Of a stretch of 64,000 nucleotides of DNA, positions 1 to 9,999 are shown in pieces (the stretch's first letter is position 1; each line of letters opens with the position of its first letter). Made by a program: the position numbers and the translations under genes. Location: contig CALGLE010000048.1 in the NCBI GenBank assembly GCA_937930305.1, forward strand, positions 62,001-126,000. Direction: 5' to 3'. The notes beneath the pieces were generated by a model, which saw nothing but the letters and a program-made list of their open reading frames with translations, was not told the origin of the DNA and did no database searches. The DNA comes from an uncultured Granulosicoccaceae bacterium (GTDB taxonomy: Bacteria; Pseudomonadota; Gammaproteobacteria; Granulosicoccales; Granulosicoccaceae).

Positions 1-1
1 C

Positions 2-739
2 TCGCGTGCTAAACAAATTGAAAAAATCGAATTAGCCGACATCAAACCCTCCAGCCGCACCAGTCCCTACATTCGGTTTGACCAAACAAAGAAACTACAC
101 CGGCTGGCACTGACGCTTGAAGGCGTTAGTCACGGCTACGATGAAGGTCCATTATTCGACAACGTCAACCTCATGGTGGAAGCAGGGTCTCGCGTTGCGA
201 TTATTGGTGAAAACGGGGTGGGCAAGACCACGTTCCTACGCTGCTTAGCCGGTGAAACGGATGCGAATGCCGGAACCATACAATGGTCAGAAAATGCCCA
301 AGTGGGTTATTGCCCACAGGACAGTAACGCAGAATTTGATAGCGACTTAAATTTGTTTGATTGGATGGTGCAATGGCGCTTAGAAGGGCAAGACGATGAC
401 GTGGTTCGCAGCACCTTGGGCCGCATGTTGTTCTCGTCTAATGACTTCAAAAAACAAGTGCGAGTGTGTTCTGGGGGTGAGAAGAACCGCTTATTATTTG
501 GCAAACTGGTTATGCAAAAGCCGAATGTCATGTTGATGGATGAGCCCACTAACCACTTGGATATGGAATCTATTGAAGCACTAAACCTGGCCTTAGAACA
601 TTATGAAGGCACCTTGATTTTCGTCAGCCATGATCGTGAATTCGTGTCCTCACTCGCCAGCCGTGTTATCGAAATCAAAGACAAAAAGTTAGATGACTTC
701 CAAGGCACTTACGATGAGTTTTTGGCTGCCCGGGGCTAG
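2..739 (+). CDS. ybiT: ABC-F family ATP-binding protein, C-terminal part (5' end outside the window)
   Basis: Frame stays open from base 2 upstream of the listed ORF start at 173. Walker A GENGVGKTT, signature CSGGEKNRLLFGKL, Walker B VMLMDEPTNHLDMESIEALN and LIFVSHDREFVSSLA match the YbiT-type ABC-F pattern. Confidence 0.88.
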   Translation, partial: SRAKQIEKIELADIKPSSRTSPYIRFDQTKKLHRLALTLEGVSHGYDEGPLFDNVNLMVEAGSRVAIIGENGVGKTTFLRCLAGETDANAGTIQWSENAQVGYCPQDSNAEFDSDLNLFDWMVQWRLEGQDDDVVRSTLGRMLFSSNDFKKQVRVCSGGEKNRLLFGKLVMQKPNVMLMDEPTNHLDMESIEALNLALEHYEGTLIFVSHDREFVSSLASRVIEIKDKKLDDFQGTYDEFLAARG

Positions 740-779
740 CAGCGAGCACTCGTTAGCTGGTCGGCTTGTCCAAAACCCA

Positions 780-2159
780 CTAGTTGATAGATACCAACTT
801 ACCTGGGTTCATTAAATTCATAGGGTCAAAGGCGCGTTTTAAATCCCCCATGACGGCATAGGCATCGCCGTGCTCTGCTGCCATGTAAGGTTGTTTACCT
901 AACCCTACCCCATGCTCACCACTGACCGTGCCGCCTACTGACAATGAAAACTCACTGATTTCTCCAGCTAATGCTTTCGCCCGTTTTAATTCCGAAGCAT
1001 CTTTAGGGTCAATTAAAATCGCTAAATGAAAATTACCGTCACCCACATGCCCGAGTAAGGGGGCGAGCAAGCCGGATTTATCAATCGCTTTTTGAGTGAG
1101 TGCAATGCATTCCGCCAGCTTAGATATGGGTACACAACTGTCGGTAACCATTGCTTCACTGCCTGGACGTAGTGCTTTCGTGGCGTAGAAAGCATCGTGT
1201 CGGGCTCGCCACAAAGCGGTACGATCTTCATTTTTTGTAGCCCACTTAAATTCGTGCCCACCACACTCATTCGACAACGATTCAAACTGCGCTACTTGTT
1301 CACTCACGCCAGCTTCTGTGCCGTGAAATTCTAAAAATAGATGCGGCGCTTCCGTCAGGTTCATATCGTCGTTGTACTGATTAAGTGCGCCGATGGTTAA
1401 TGCATCAATGAGCTCCACACGCGCTAAGGGGATACCTAATTGAATTGCCATAATGGTGGCGTCAACCGCACCTTCTATGCTGTCAAAACGACAGGTGGCA
1501 GCCGCGGTGCATTCGGGTGCACCAAAAAGTTTAACCGTTAATTCAGAGATGATTCCCAGGGTTCCCTCACTGCCGACAAACAGTCGCGTTAAATCATAAC
1601 CTGCCGAAGACTTTTTCGCCCGAGTACCCGTTCGAATTACCCGCCCATCAGCCAGCACCACTTCCAGTGCTAGAACATTCTCTCGCATGGTGCCGTAGCG
1701 AACCGCATTCGTGCCAGAGGCTCGAGTTGCGGCCATCCCACCCAGTGTGGCATTAGCACCAGGATCGACGGTGAACATCAAGCCCGTGGTTTTTAGTTCT
1801 TCATTTAATTGTTTGCGAGTAACGCCGGGCTGAACCACCGCATCCAAATCGGCATCGTGAATTTCCAATACCGAATTCATACGACTGGTATCAATGGTGA
1901 CGCCCCCTCGAACCGGAATGATATGGCCTTCTAAAGAGGTACCCACACCATAAGGAATCATGGGGCATTGATGAGCAGAACAATGCCGAACGATCTGCAC
2001 AATGTCATCGGTGGATTCTGGGAATACAACCGCATCGGGACGGACCGGGCGGTAGTGAGCTTCATCACTGGCATGCAGGTCGAGTACAGATGACCCCGTT
2101 GATACGCGATCCCCTAAGGAGTCTTTCAGCGCTTTTATAGTCGATTGATACTGAGCCAT
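780..2159 (-). CDS. FAD-binding oxidoreductase, GlcD / D-lactate dehydrogenase (cytochrome) type
   Basis: PCMH FAD-binding signatures (IPYGVGTSLEGH, DPGANATLGGMAATRASGTNAVRYGTMRENVL) and C-terminal GEHGVGLGKQPYM...MNPGKLV. Confidence 0.88.
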   Translation of the reverse strand: MAQYQSTIKALKDSLGDRVSTGSSVLDLHASDEAHYRPVRPDAVVFPESTDDIVQIVRHCSAHQCPMIPYGVGTSLEGHIIPVRGGVTIDTSRMNSVLEIHDADLDAVVQPGVTRKQLNEELKTTGLMFTVDPGANATLGGMAATRASGTNAVRYGTMRENVLALEVVLADGRVIRTGTRAKKSSAGYDLTRLFVGSEGTLGIISELTVKLFGAPECTAAATCRFDSIEGAVDATIMAIQLGIPLARVELIDALTIGALNQYNDDMNLTEAPHLFLEFHGTEAGVSEQVAQFESLSNECGGHEFKWATKNEDRTALWRARHDAFYATKALRPGSEAMVTDSCVPISKLAECIALTQKAIDKSGLLAPLLGHVGDGNFHLAILIDPKDASELKRAKALAGEISEFSLSVGGTVSGEHGVGLGKQPYMAAEHGDAYAVMGDLKRAFDPMNLMNPGKLVSIN

Positions 2160-2179
2160 ACGCTCATGCTAGCATTTAA

Positions 2180-4357
2180 TTAGGCGGCGAGTCGAAGGTT
2201 ACCTTGCCCGTCAAATAGTCCTTCCAAGCGACTCATTATTTCACCGATTTCCTCGGTCAATACGTCTGCGGGCATGGGCTTACTAATGAAATACCCCTGT
2301 ATTTCATTACAGTGGCAAAGCTTAAGAAATTCGAGTTGATCTTTCGTCTCAACGCCTTCTGCCAACAGCTTAACTTGCATGCTGTTCGTCATGGCAATGA
2401 CCGCCTTCGTAATAGCCGCATCTTCATCGGATGTGGTGACTCCCTGCACAAAGCTTTGGTCGAGCTTTAAGCGGTCAATAGGGAAATGTTTGAGCTGACT
2501 TAAACTGGAATAACCGGTTCCAAAATCATCGATGCTGAGCTGAACACCGATCTCTTTTAATTTACGCAACGTCTCTACCGCAAGATCCGTATCAGAGGCC
2601 AACAAAGATTCGGTAATCTCAAGTTCAAGATGAGCTGGCTCTAGTCCAGTCTCATCGAGTATGCGTTGTACGGTTTTAGTAAAGTCTGCGCGTATAAACT
2701 GCAGTACTGAAATGTTTACAGCCACTTGAGTAATGGGGAAGCCTGATTGGATCCATTCCACCGCTTGCAAACAGGAGGTTTTTAAAACCCATTCACCCAG
2801 AGGTACGATAAAACCATTGTCTTCAGCGATATGAATAAAGTCGGCTGGCGACACAAAACCGAGCTCCGGGCTTATCCACCGAATCAGCGCTTCAGCCGAA
2901 TACAGTTTGCCTGACTCTAAATCAATTTGTGGTTGAAAGAACACTTGGAATTCATCGCGCTCTAAGCCCACTCGCATTTGAGATTCAATCCGAAATCGTT
3001 TCTGCGCTTCTTCGTCCAGACTAAAATCGTGCATGCGATATAAATTTTTTCCCGAACGTTTGGCGTCCGACATCGCAACACCCGCATTTTTCAGCATCGA
3101 TTCCGAACAAGTACCATGTTCTGGGAACATGGCAATGCCCACACTACAAGAAGAAAATATTTCACTGCCATTTAAAGCGTAGGGTTGTGCCAACTTTTGA
3201 ATGACTAAATTGGCCGTTCTTATTGCATGGCTACTGTCTTCTAAGCCCGGCAATAGAATCGTAAATTCATCCGCTCCGATGCGTGCCAAACAAGTCGTTG
3301 CATCTTCCACACAGTGCGTGATTCGACGGGCGATTTCATTCAGCATCAAATTGCCGCTGGCATGGCCCAAGGTATCGTTCACCATTTTAAAGTCGTCAAT
3401 ATCGACATACAAAACCGCGGCGCAGCAGTTGTCCCGCTCTGCACGTTGGATCGCATCATCCAATCGCTCTTGAAATAACGTTCGATTAGGCAGCGCGGTC
3501 ACGTTATCGTAATAGGCCAGTTGTTCTATGCGCCGCTCGGCCTCACGTTTTTCGGTGAAGTCTTGCACGACACCATTTAAGCTTACGATACCACCTTCAC
3601 TATCGAGCACTTGCTCAACCTGCTGTCGCACGTAGCGTTCAACACCACCGTTTTGAACAACACAAAAATCAACCGACGTTACATCCATAACCTGGTTTTG
3701 CGCATCTTCCATCCAGTCACCGACCAGTGGCCGCTCTTTGGCACATACTGTTTGCAGAAACGTACTTAAAGAAGTCGTGACGTTCTCCGCCTGCAATCCT
3801 AAAATCACATACAGCTGCTCAGACCAGACCATCTCGTCACTGCCCACGGTCAATTGCCAATTGCCCATTTGCGCAATACGCTGAGCGGCAGCAAGGCTAC
3901 GTTGGTTGTTCGCAAGATCTTGGGCGGCTTGCCAGGCGCGCAACATGTATCGCAAACGATGACAAAGCAATGACCAATTAATCGGCTTGGTGGCAAAATC
4001 CGTTGCGCCGGCTTCGAAAGCTAAGTCGATACTGTCGCTGTTATTCAAACCGGTGAGCATAAGAATGGGCGTGGTTTCATAACCCGCGCATGCACGAATT
4101 CTCTTGCAGACAGTAAATCCGTCCATCTCCGGCATTTCAACGTCAAGCACAATCACATCGGGCGCACGTTGCTCCAATTCATCCAACGCAGCCTTGCCAC
4201 TATCAAAGTCAGTAACATCAAACCCGGCCTGAGTAAGAAATTCTGTCGCCATCATGCGGGTCGGATCATCATCATCGATGACCAATACCATTGGCTGTAC
4301 CGCTGTATTCATCATAGCTTCGCCCTGAAAGCTGCCTCCGTGGCTTGCGCTCATCAA
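2180..4357 (-). CDS. Response regulator receiver - PAS-like - GGDEF (GADEF) - EAL protein
   Basis: REC (VLVIDDDDPTRMMA, VIVLDVEMPEMDGF), GGDEF-family domain with RIGADEF, full EAL domain (EALIRW, IDDFGTGYSSLSQLKHFPIDRLKLDQSFV, AEGVET, QGYFISKPM). True start may be the internal ATG at MNTAVQPMVLVIDDDD. Confidence 0.9.
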   Translation of the reverse strand: MMSASHGGSFQGEAMMNTAVQPMVLVIDDDDPTRMMATEFLTQAGFDVTDFDSGKAALDELEQRAPDVIVLDVEMPEMDGFTVCKRIRACAGYETTPILMLTGLNNSDSIDLAFEAGATDFATKPINWSLLCHRLRYMLRAWQAAQDLANNQRSLAAAQRIAQMGNWQLTVGSDEMVWSEQLYVILGLQAENVTTSLSTFLQTVCAKERPLVGDWMEDAQNQVMDVTSVDFCVVQNGGVERYVRQQVEQVLDSEGGIVSLNGVVQDFTEKREAERRIEQLAYYDNVTALPNRTLFQERLDDAIQRAERDNCCAAVLYVDIDDFKMVNDTLGHASGNLMLNEIARRITHCVEDATTCLARIGADEFTILLPGLEDSSHAIRTANLVIQKLAQPYALNGSEIFSSCSVGIAMFPEHGTCSESMLKNAGVAMSDAKRSGKNLYRMHDFSLDEEAQKRFRIESQMRVGLERDEFQVFFQPQIDLESGKLYSAEALIRWISPELGFVSPADFIHIAEDNGFIVPLGEWVLKTSCLQAVEWIQSGFPITQVAVNISVLQFIRADFTKTVQRILDETGLEPAHLELEITESLLASDTDLAVETLRKLKEIGVQLSIDDFGTGYSSLSQLKHFPIDRLKLDQSFVQGVTTSDEDAAITKAVIAMTNSMQVKLLAEGVETKDQLEFLKLCHCNEIQGYFISKPMPADVLTEEIGEIMSRLEGLFDGQGNLRLAA

Positions 4358-4459
4358 AAAAATGGCCCAGATGCAGTTCCAGTCAGCACCGAGCCTTGAT
4401 CTTCCGTACAGATAGAATTGTTAACGGCGGTTTCTTCTATATCTTTTTTACTTTAGGTC

Positions 4460-6565
4460 TCATTTTTTATATAAAAAAAGCGTAACTCTGCTAACCATTA
4501 CAAAGACTAGCAGTAGCGCGAGAAACCCATCGATACGCCCTACTAGAACTTGGTTCGCATTTGGTTCTGTATCAGGTGCTGGAGCATCCGCCAGCGGCTC
4601 TGTAGGTAGGCTCGGATTCACCGGTGCTGGTTCAGGCGCATCAGTAGGCGGTGTCCCGGGCGTGGGCGTGGATTCTGGATCAACAACTGGATTATCAACG
4701 GGAGAAATTTCCGGCTCAGCTTGTGGGGTAACCTCTGGGTCAGTCTGTGGATCCTCCAGTTCAAGTTCAGGATTGGGTGTAACTGATGGGACATCTTGCG
4801 GCCTCAATACCGCCACCGGTGCAAATACATTGGGTGGAATGTACCCAGGGGTATTCGGATCGTTTAAATCTGTGAGGGTACCCTCAGGCAATGGATTGGG
4901 ACCCAACGGATCGGCCAACTCATTAAAACTCAGCCGCGGCGCATCGACGCCGACAAGCCTTGCGGCCGCCGGCATCAAAGGCGGCTCAGCATTCAGGGGC
5001 GGAGCAATCGCCGCGGGTAAAACACCGTTGTCAAAATTACGTCCGTATATCAGGTAGCTTGCGCCTTCGCCGGATGCTCCAGCAATAAAATCGGCCAGCC
5101 CATCGTCATCGAAATCACCCGCACTTCGAGTGTAAACACCATAGTAATCTGCGGTACCAATGCCATTAATTCGAAAGCCATTAGAGCCATCTAAATCTCT
5201 TAGTGAAAAGTGAGCAGGAAAAGCCGCTTTTGTGCCATGGATGACATACGTTTGACCAACACCTTTTCGACTCGGATTGATGATGGTATGCGAGGCACCA
5301 ATTAATAAATCATCTATGCCGTCGCCATTGAAGTCCTCTATGCCATCTAATGAAACTCCCGCTAAATCTCCCCAAATAGCTTCCCCCTCTTCAATGGGGA
5401 CAACACCACCGCGTATGCCTCGAACCCGCACGCCGTTAACGCCGTTTAACGCGGATCGATCGATACTCGATACGCCTAAAAATTCCCCACCAAACAAAAT
5501 GTAAATTTCACCCGGGTAATCTGAAGGTGAACCAAATGGCCCTTTTCCCGGTGCACCAATCGCAATGTCGTCTATCCCATCGTGGTTTAAGTCACCGATA
5601 CCAGCAACCGATGCACCGGTTGCGTTCTGATTATCGGTGCCGCGAATGACTAACCCTGTACCCGCGTTTAAGTCAGCCACACTGATCGTACTTGGGTGGC
5701 CAATTGATTGACCAAAAACCACATAGGCCTCACCCGCTTCTGGTTTTTCTTGCTGAGTTTTGTTCGCGGCACCTAACAACAGATCGTCAACACCATCGTG
5801 GTTAAAGTCCCCCGCGGCCGCTACCGAATAACCTAGACGATCTTGTTGCTGAGCACCAATAATGGCAAAGCCATTGACACCGCTAATTTGTGCTGTGGTT
5901 AATTTAGCTGGAAACCCTGAAGGTTTTCCATACACCACATAGGCAGCGCCAACCCCGGTTAAATGATTGATACTGGCATTAGCGCTGCCAATGATGATGT
6001 CGTCAATACCGTCATCATTTACATCACCGGCGTCACTGACCGCGGTTGCTGAGACATCAACAGAAAAACCGTTGCGACCGTTTATACGGCTAACGTCAAA
6101 TATGGCAGGAAAGCGTTCTCGACTGCCGAACACAACATGTACGCCACCCAAGGAACCCACGAGAACATCATCAAGCCCATCGTTGTTGACATCCCCTGCC
6201 GCCGACACATGGGAAATGTTATCGCTATCGTGCACGATGGTGAAGCCGATGATCCCGTTGAGCTGCTGACCATTGAGCACCCCGTTGTCACCTTTTGTAG
6301 GGCCGAACACAACCCGAATTCCACCGACACCAGAACCTACCAATAAATCTTCGTATCCGTCGCCGTTTACATCTCCAGCCGCGTCCACTGGACCGCCTCG
6401 ATCAATCACTAGCCGATCTCTGGCGTCCAAACGCCAAAGATCCACAATAGGGTCAAAAGGTGCCGCGCGAACCGATCCTAATGGCAACAATAAAATCAAT
6501 GCAAAAACGGTTAAGCACTCGATTTTGCCGCGCACTCGAATCCTCAAATTGGTCTTCGTCAACAT
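4460..6565 (-). CDS. FG-GAP / integrin-alpha-like seven-repeat surface protein with C-terminal membrane anchor
   Basis: N-terminal signal peptide, seven Ca-binding FG-GAP loops (GDVNGDGYEDLLVG, GDVNNDGLDDVLVG, GDVNDDGIDDIIIG, GDFNHDGVDDLLLG, GDLNHDGIDDIAIG, EDFNGDGIDDLLIG, GDFDDDGLADFIAG), Pro/Glu/Asp-rich linker, terminal TM helix. Confidence 0.85.
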   Translation of the reverse strand: MLTKTNLRIRVRGKIECLTVFALILLLPLGSVRAAPFDPIVDLWRLDARDRLVIDRGGPVDAAGDVNGDGYEDLLVGSGVGGIRVVFGPTKGDNGVLNGQQLNGIIGFTIVHDSDNISHVSAAGDVNNDGLDDVLVGSLGGVHVVFGSRERFPAIFDVSRINGRNGFSVDVSATAVSDAGDVNDDGIDDIIIGSANASINHLTGVGAAYVVYGKPSGFPAKLTTAQISGVNGFAIIGAQQQDRLGYSVAAAGDFNHDGVDDLLLGAANKTQQEKPEAGEAYVVFGQSIGHPSTISVADLNAGTGLVIRGTDNQNATGASVAGIGDLNHDGIDDIAIGAPGKGPFGSPSDYPGEIYILFGGEFLGVSSIDRSALNGVNGVRVRGIRGGVVPIEEGEAIWGDLAGVSLDGIEDFNGDGIDDLLIGASHTIINPSRKGVGQTYVIHGTKAAFPAHFSLRDLDGSNGFRINGIGTADYYGVYTRSAGDFDDDGLADFIAGASGEGASYLIYGRNFDNGVLPAAIAPPLNAEPPLMPAAARLVGVDAPRLSFNELADPLGPNPLPEGTLTDLNDPNTPGYIPPNVFAPVAVLRPQDVPSVTPNPELELEDPQTDPEVTPQAEPEISPVDNPVVDPESTPTPGTPPTDAPEPAPVNPSLPTEPLADAPAPDTEPNANQVLVGRIDGFLALLLVFVMVSRVTLFLYKK

Positions 6566-6715
6566 GGGTATGCCGCTCCGGGAGCAAAATGCCGGACCAG
6601 TATCTCAAACGTACGAACTACGCAGCGTTGCACAATCGTGATTTCTACCAAAATCGTGCGTTTACTCACCTGAACGGTTAGCATATGCGATCCAGTTAAC
6701 AGGCGGAAAAGCTTA

Positions 6716-7054
6716 ATGATTCCTATGGGCACAGTGATGGCGGTGTGTATGCTTTTGGGTGCTATGGGTATAGCCATGGTGCCAATACTCCCACGAGTAC
6801 TGGTCATCGCTTTAGGTAGTTTACTGTTGGCAGCAGGCCTATGGAACGCAGTTTGGTACGGTTTGCAGCACTTCAACGCCTTTTGGGGCCAAATGGCATT
6901 CTGGTCAGGGATTGCGATGTTAGTTTCCAGTTTCGTTTGCTTCCGACTCAATCGCCCTGGGTTTATGGACAAAGTGAAACCGCTATTACCCGTATTGGCT
7001 TTGTTGTTATTGGGCTTTGGAGGTTATTACGGATGGACAATCTATAACCTTTAA
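6716..7054 (+). CDS. Small hydrophobic membrane protein, unknown function
   Basis: 112-aa ORF with several predicted TM segments; fits between neighbours with no competing real gene. Confidence 0.6.
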   Translation: MIPMGTVMAVCMLLGAMGIAMVPILPRVLVIALGSLLLAAGLWNAVWYGLQHFNAFWGQMAFWSGIAMLVSSFVCFRLNRPGFMDKVKPLLPVLALLLLGFGGYYGWTIYNL

Positions 7055-7127
7055 ACACGTCCTCAGTGGGTTTTGCTGAAAAGCAAACCTCTTTCCTGTG
7101 AAAAGGATTGCGTTGATCGAGTTAACG

Positions 7128-7838
7128 TTAACGGGCCACAGACCAACTTTTCCTGGCCGTTTTTTTCCACCCTAATTGCGATGGCCAGTAGTGCAGAGCC
7201 ACCTTCTGATCGCTCACCATTAACTGGCAGATGCTTTTGGTGTGTGTATCGCGCCTCACCATAAATATGGACTCTGCCGGCGCAATATTCTTTTCGCCTA
7301 AGTGGATTTCGGGAATGACACCAGATTGAAGAGGTTCGTTATTGTTCCTACGCCAACGCCTGAAACGCTCGGCTCGCTGACGCGGAATGGTTGTTGAGCG
7401 TAGGGATGAAGACGACGCAAAAACGTCACCAGGAAACAGTAAGCGCTCTATGGTGTGTTTTGTTCCATCCCAATGATGCGCTATGGCCTCATCGGCGCTG
7501 AGTATCAGCAACTGAAATCCATTGTATTGTCGGTGAGGTAAGTTTGACATAAATTCTGAAACCCCTTGTACCGACGATAGTTTCAACGCTTCTGGAATAA
7601 TATGGCCACGACTCACCACGGCTTCGTCTGTACATATCGGCGCATCATAGCGATTTAACAGGCACAAAATAATCCCGTGACGATTAACCCCACACCAAGT
7701 TCCGCCCGATGGCAGGTCTGTGGGAAAACTCAAATCACTGCCGCAAAAAAAAGGGCCTTCAGGCCGCAAGCGGCGCTCATCACGATTCATCGTAACGAGA
7801 AATTGCGAGGCATTAGCCGCCGTGCTAACTGTGCACAT
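7128..7838 (-). CDS. NRDE (TANGO2-like) family protein
   Basis: N-terminal MCTVSTAANASQFLVTMNRDERR is the family signature. Confidence 0.85.
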   Translation of the reverse strand: MCTVSTAANASQFLVTMNRDERRLRPEGPFFCGSDLSFPTDLPSGGTWCGVNRHGIILCLLNRYDAPICTDEAVVSRGHIIPEALKLSSVQGVSEFMSNLPHRQYNGFQLLILSADEAIAHHWDGTKHTIERLLFPGDVFASSSSLRSTTIPRQRAERFRRWRRNNNEPLQSGVIPEIHLGEKNIAPAESIFMVRRDTHTKSICQLMVSDQKVALHYWPSQLGWKKTARKSWSVAR

Positions 7839-7859
7839 GGTTCAATAATCTTAATGGTT

Positions 7860-8366
7860 CTAATTGGCGGCAGCTGCTCGCACGTGTGAAGCCGTTGCGG
7901 GTGCCATACCCATGGTTTCACTAACAGACACACCATTAAATTGCAGCAGTAGCGAAACATATGCAATGTGGTGGACGGTGTGATTCAAAACGTAGAGCAA
8001 TTCTCGCTGCGTATCCGAATCAATGGTAACCGAGCAACAAGCACCCAAAGATATTTCTGATTTCACACTGACACGATTTGACACCAGTTCAAGTGATTCC
8101 AACCACTGCTTCGTGCCAACCAACTCCTGCACAGCAATGCTGCGTTCAGTTTCAACCGCACTCTGCCGACGCCGGCAATCGTAGTCCGTTGTGCCAGAGC
8201 AACAACCGTCACGAAGTGACTGATAGTGATCTAGAATATGACGAATATGCGCACCTGGTTGGCTGCGACCGTTAACGCGATCACGGTATTGATCGTCACT
8301 GATAGAACGGATTAATTCCAGTGCTTGATCGATGGCTTCAATGTTAGCTTCAATGAGTTTTTTCAA
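7860..8366 (-). CDS. DinB-like four-helix family protein
   Basis: MKKLIEANIEAIDQALELIRSISDDQYRD...GAHIRHILDHYQSL...YVLNHTVHHIAYVSLLL: spaced His residues typical of DinB/YfiT-like metal-binding bundles. Confidence 0.7.
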   Translation of the reverse strand: MKKLIEANIEAIDQALELIRSISDDQYRDRVNGRSQPGAHIRHILDHYQSLRDGCCSGTTDYDCRRRQSAVETERSIAVQELVGTKQWLESLELVSNRVSVKSEISLGACCSVTIDSDTQRELLYVLNHTVHHIAYVSLLLQFNGVSVSETMGMAPATASHVRAAAAN

Positions 8367-8482
8367 AACAAAAGGCGTCGTGTATGTGGTGGAAGATGTG
8401 ATGCTAGCTGGCTCAAAAAGTTTCGGCTTTTACGAATTTGTATAGCTTAGTTGCGCACTGAATCAATCAAAATTTATCTGAA

Positions 8483-9034
8483 TTACCGATCACTCACAAA
8501 CGAGACAATCCACGTATAACAACACAAAGCAATCGCCGCCACGACAGAAGTAACAGACACAGCTTCATACAGGTCGGTGATCGGCGACTTCCGAAACGGA
8601 AGATTTAGAATTTCGAATGATGGACTTAACATCAACCATTGTTGAGGCAAATCACTAAACACCGTTTGATAGTAGGTATATAAAATCTGCGGTGTGATAG
8701 ACGCGAGAACGACTAAACAAAGTAGGACCAACGCAATATTACTGAAAAACAATATTGATACAGGGGCCCAAACCTTCAACGATTGCCTTTGTCGAGCAAA
8801 CGTGAATGCGATGCGCGCTGTGTTGGCTGAAATCGACCAAACCAGCAGTAATGCGATTCCTATCCCAACAACACACAACACAACTAAACCGACACGAGCT
8901 TGAACGGATAGTTGGAAAAACGTATCACTGCGATAAAAGTCATTGACGAAAAAACCAACAACCCTGGGTTGCACGATGACGGACAAGCACCAAGCCGCAA
9001 CCACAGTGACCACGCCTTTAAGCCATTGGTTCAC
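8483..9034 (-). CDS. Integral membrane protein, unknown function
   Basis: 183-aa ORF with about four hydrophobic segments. Confidence 0.55.
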   Translation of the reverse strand: MNQWLKGVVTVVAAWCLSVIVQPRVVGFFVNDFYRSDTFFQLSVQARVGLVVLCVVGIGIALLLVWSISANTARIAFTFARQRQSLKVWAPVSILFFSNIALVLLCLVVLASITPQILYTYYQTVFSDLPQQWLMLSPSFEILNLPFRKSPITDLYEAVSVTSVVAAIALCCYTWIVSFVSDR

Positions 9035-9060
9035 CCGTCACTATCAGGTGCGGTAATTAA

Positions 9061-9444
9061 CTACTGGATTGCAGCGACCGCTAGGCCTACAGAATATCGC
9101 TCACACCAAATATACACTTCGTTGTAGTCGGCCACGTTCAGACCCTCTGGCACAGTGTACTGCTGTGCGCCAGTGTTCGATTTGAGTGGTTCGATTAATG
9201 TTGCTGGATCGTATTTACCGTCTTTGCCGAAGGCTACTTTGGGGTCGGGCGCACCGTCAAAAGTAAAATCTTCTGAAAAGTTAATCACCGACCCGCTATC
9301 GCCGACGATGACAGTAACTGTACCAGTTGACGTGTGATTATTGAGCCCCTTCAACATACCAGAGCGGTCCCCATCGGCTGCGAACACCAGCGCTGAGAAC
9401 AGCATGAGTAAGCTAGAAACTGTGATTTTCATTGATTTTGTCAT
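9061..9444 (-). CDS. Secreted DM13-domain-like protein
   Basis: Signal peptide; GTVTVI...INFSEDFTFDGAPDPKVAFGKDGKYD...NEVYIWCERYSVGLAVAAI resembles DM13 domains. Confidence 0.7.
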   Translation of the reverse strand: MTKSMKITVSSLLMLFSALVFAADGDRSGMLKGLNNHTSTGTVTVIVGDSGSVINFSEDFTFDGAPDPKVAFGKDGKYDPATLIEPLKSNTGAQQYTVPEGLNVADYNEVYIWCERYSVGLAVAAIQ

Positions 9445-9558
9445 AGTGGTTAACTCTGTGTCGTGTTAGAAGCTGAGACCGCAGAGGCGTCTTAGAGTTC
9501 CTAACTTAAGATGCACCGGTGTTTGCACTCCTGCTAACCAGTTCAAGTTTAGCTAAAT

Positions 9559-9999
9559 CTAAGCCTGACGCAGCTTGGCGATTCCACCCACTTGTGACCA
9601 AACTTCTGCACGATACAGCTGCGAAACCGGCGGTTGCAGCGAGGCGACCCAATCCCTTTCCCCTCGAGCAAGCCAATTCGTTTCACTGACCAAGACACCC
9701 TGTGCCCCACATTGGAACGCTAGGCTTACCTGATCGGGCAGTAAATCCCCACCCAGCCAAACATTCACCGGTACGGACTTTCTTGCAGTCAACGACCCCA
9801 GCAAAGAAAACGCTCTTCCATCTGCGCTGCTGGGTAACTCAAGTAACACCACTTGATCACTGGCCAGTGATGCAACTTGATCGAGAGCGCTTTCGGGTGC
9901 ACTGGCGTCCACCAGGGCTAGCAAGGCGAATTCTTGCGCATCCACGTCGCGGATAGAGCCATCAACACTAAGCAGTTTGTGCGACATCATCTTCTCCAT
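9559..9999 (-). CDS. DUF934-like protein of sulfite reductase loci
   Basis: Position directly downstream of the CysI-like gene (32-bp overlap with the listed ORF; an internal ATG start is possible) plus sequence flavour. Confidence 0.65.
   Translation of the reverse strand: MEKMMSHKLLSVDGSIRDVDAQEFALLALVDASAPESALDQVASLASDQVVLLELPSSADGRAFSLLGSLTARKSVPVNVWLGGDLLPDQVSLAFQCGAQGVLVSETNWLARGERDWVASLQPPVSQLYRAEVWSQVGGIAKLRQA

Noticed and set aside
4662-6641. Plus-strand ORFs 4662..5057, 5277..5504, 5967..6269, 6273..6641 opposite the FG-GAP gene
   Set aside because: Low-complexity Ser/Pro/Thr shadow frames of a repetitive coding sequence; no start signals or domain features, and the minus-strand frame is clearly the real gene.
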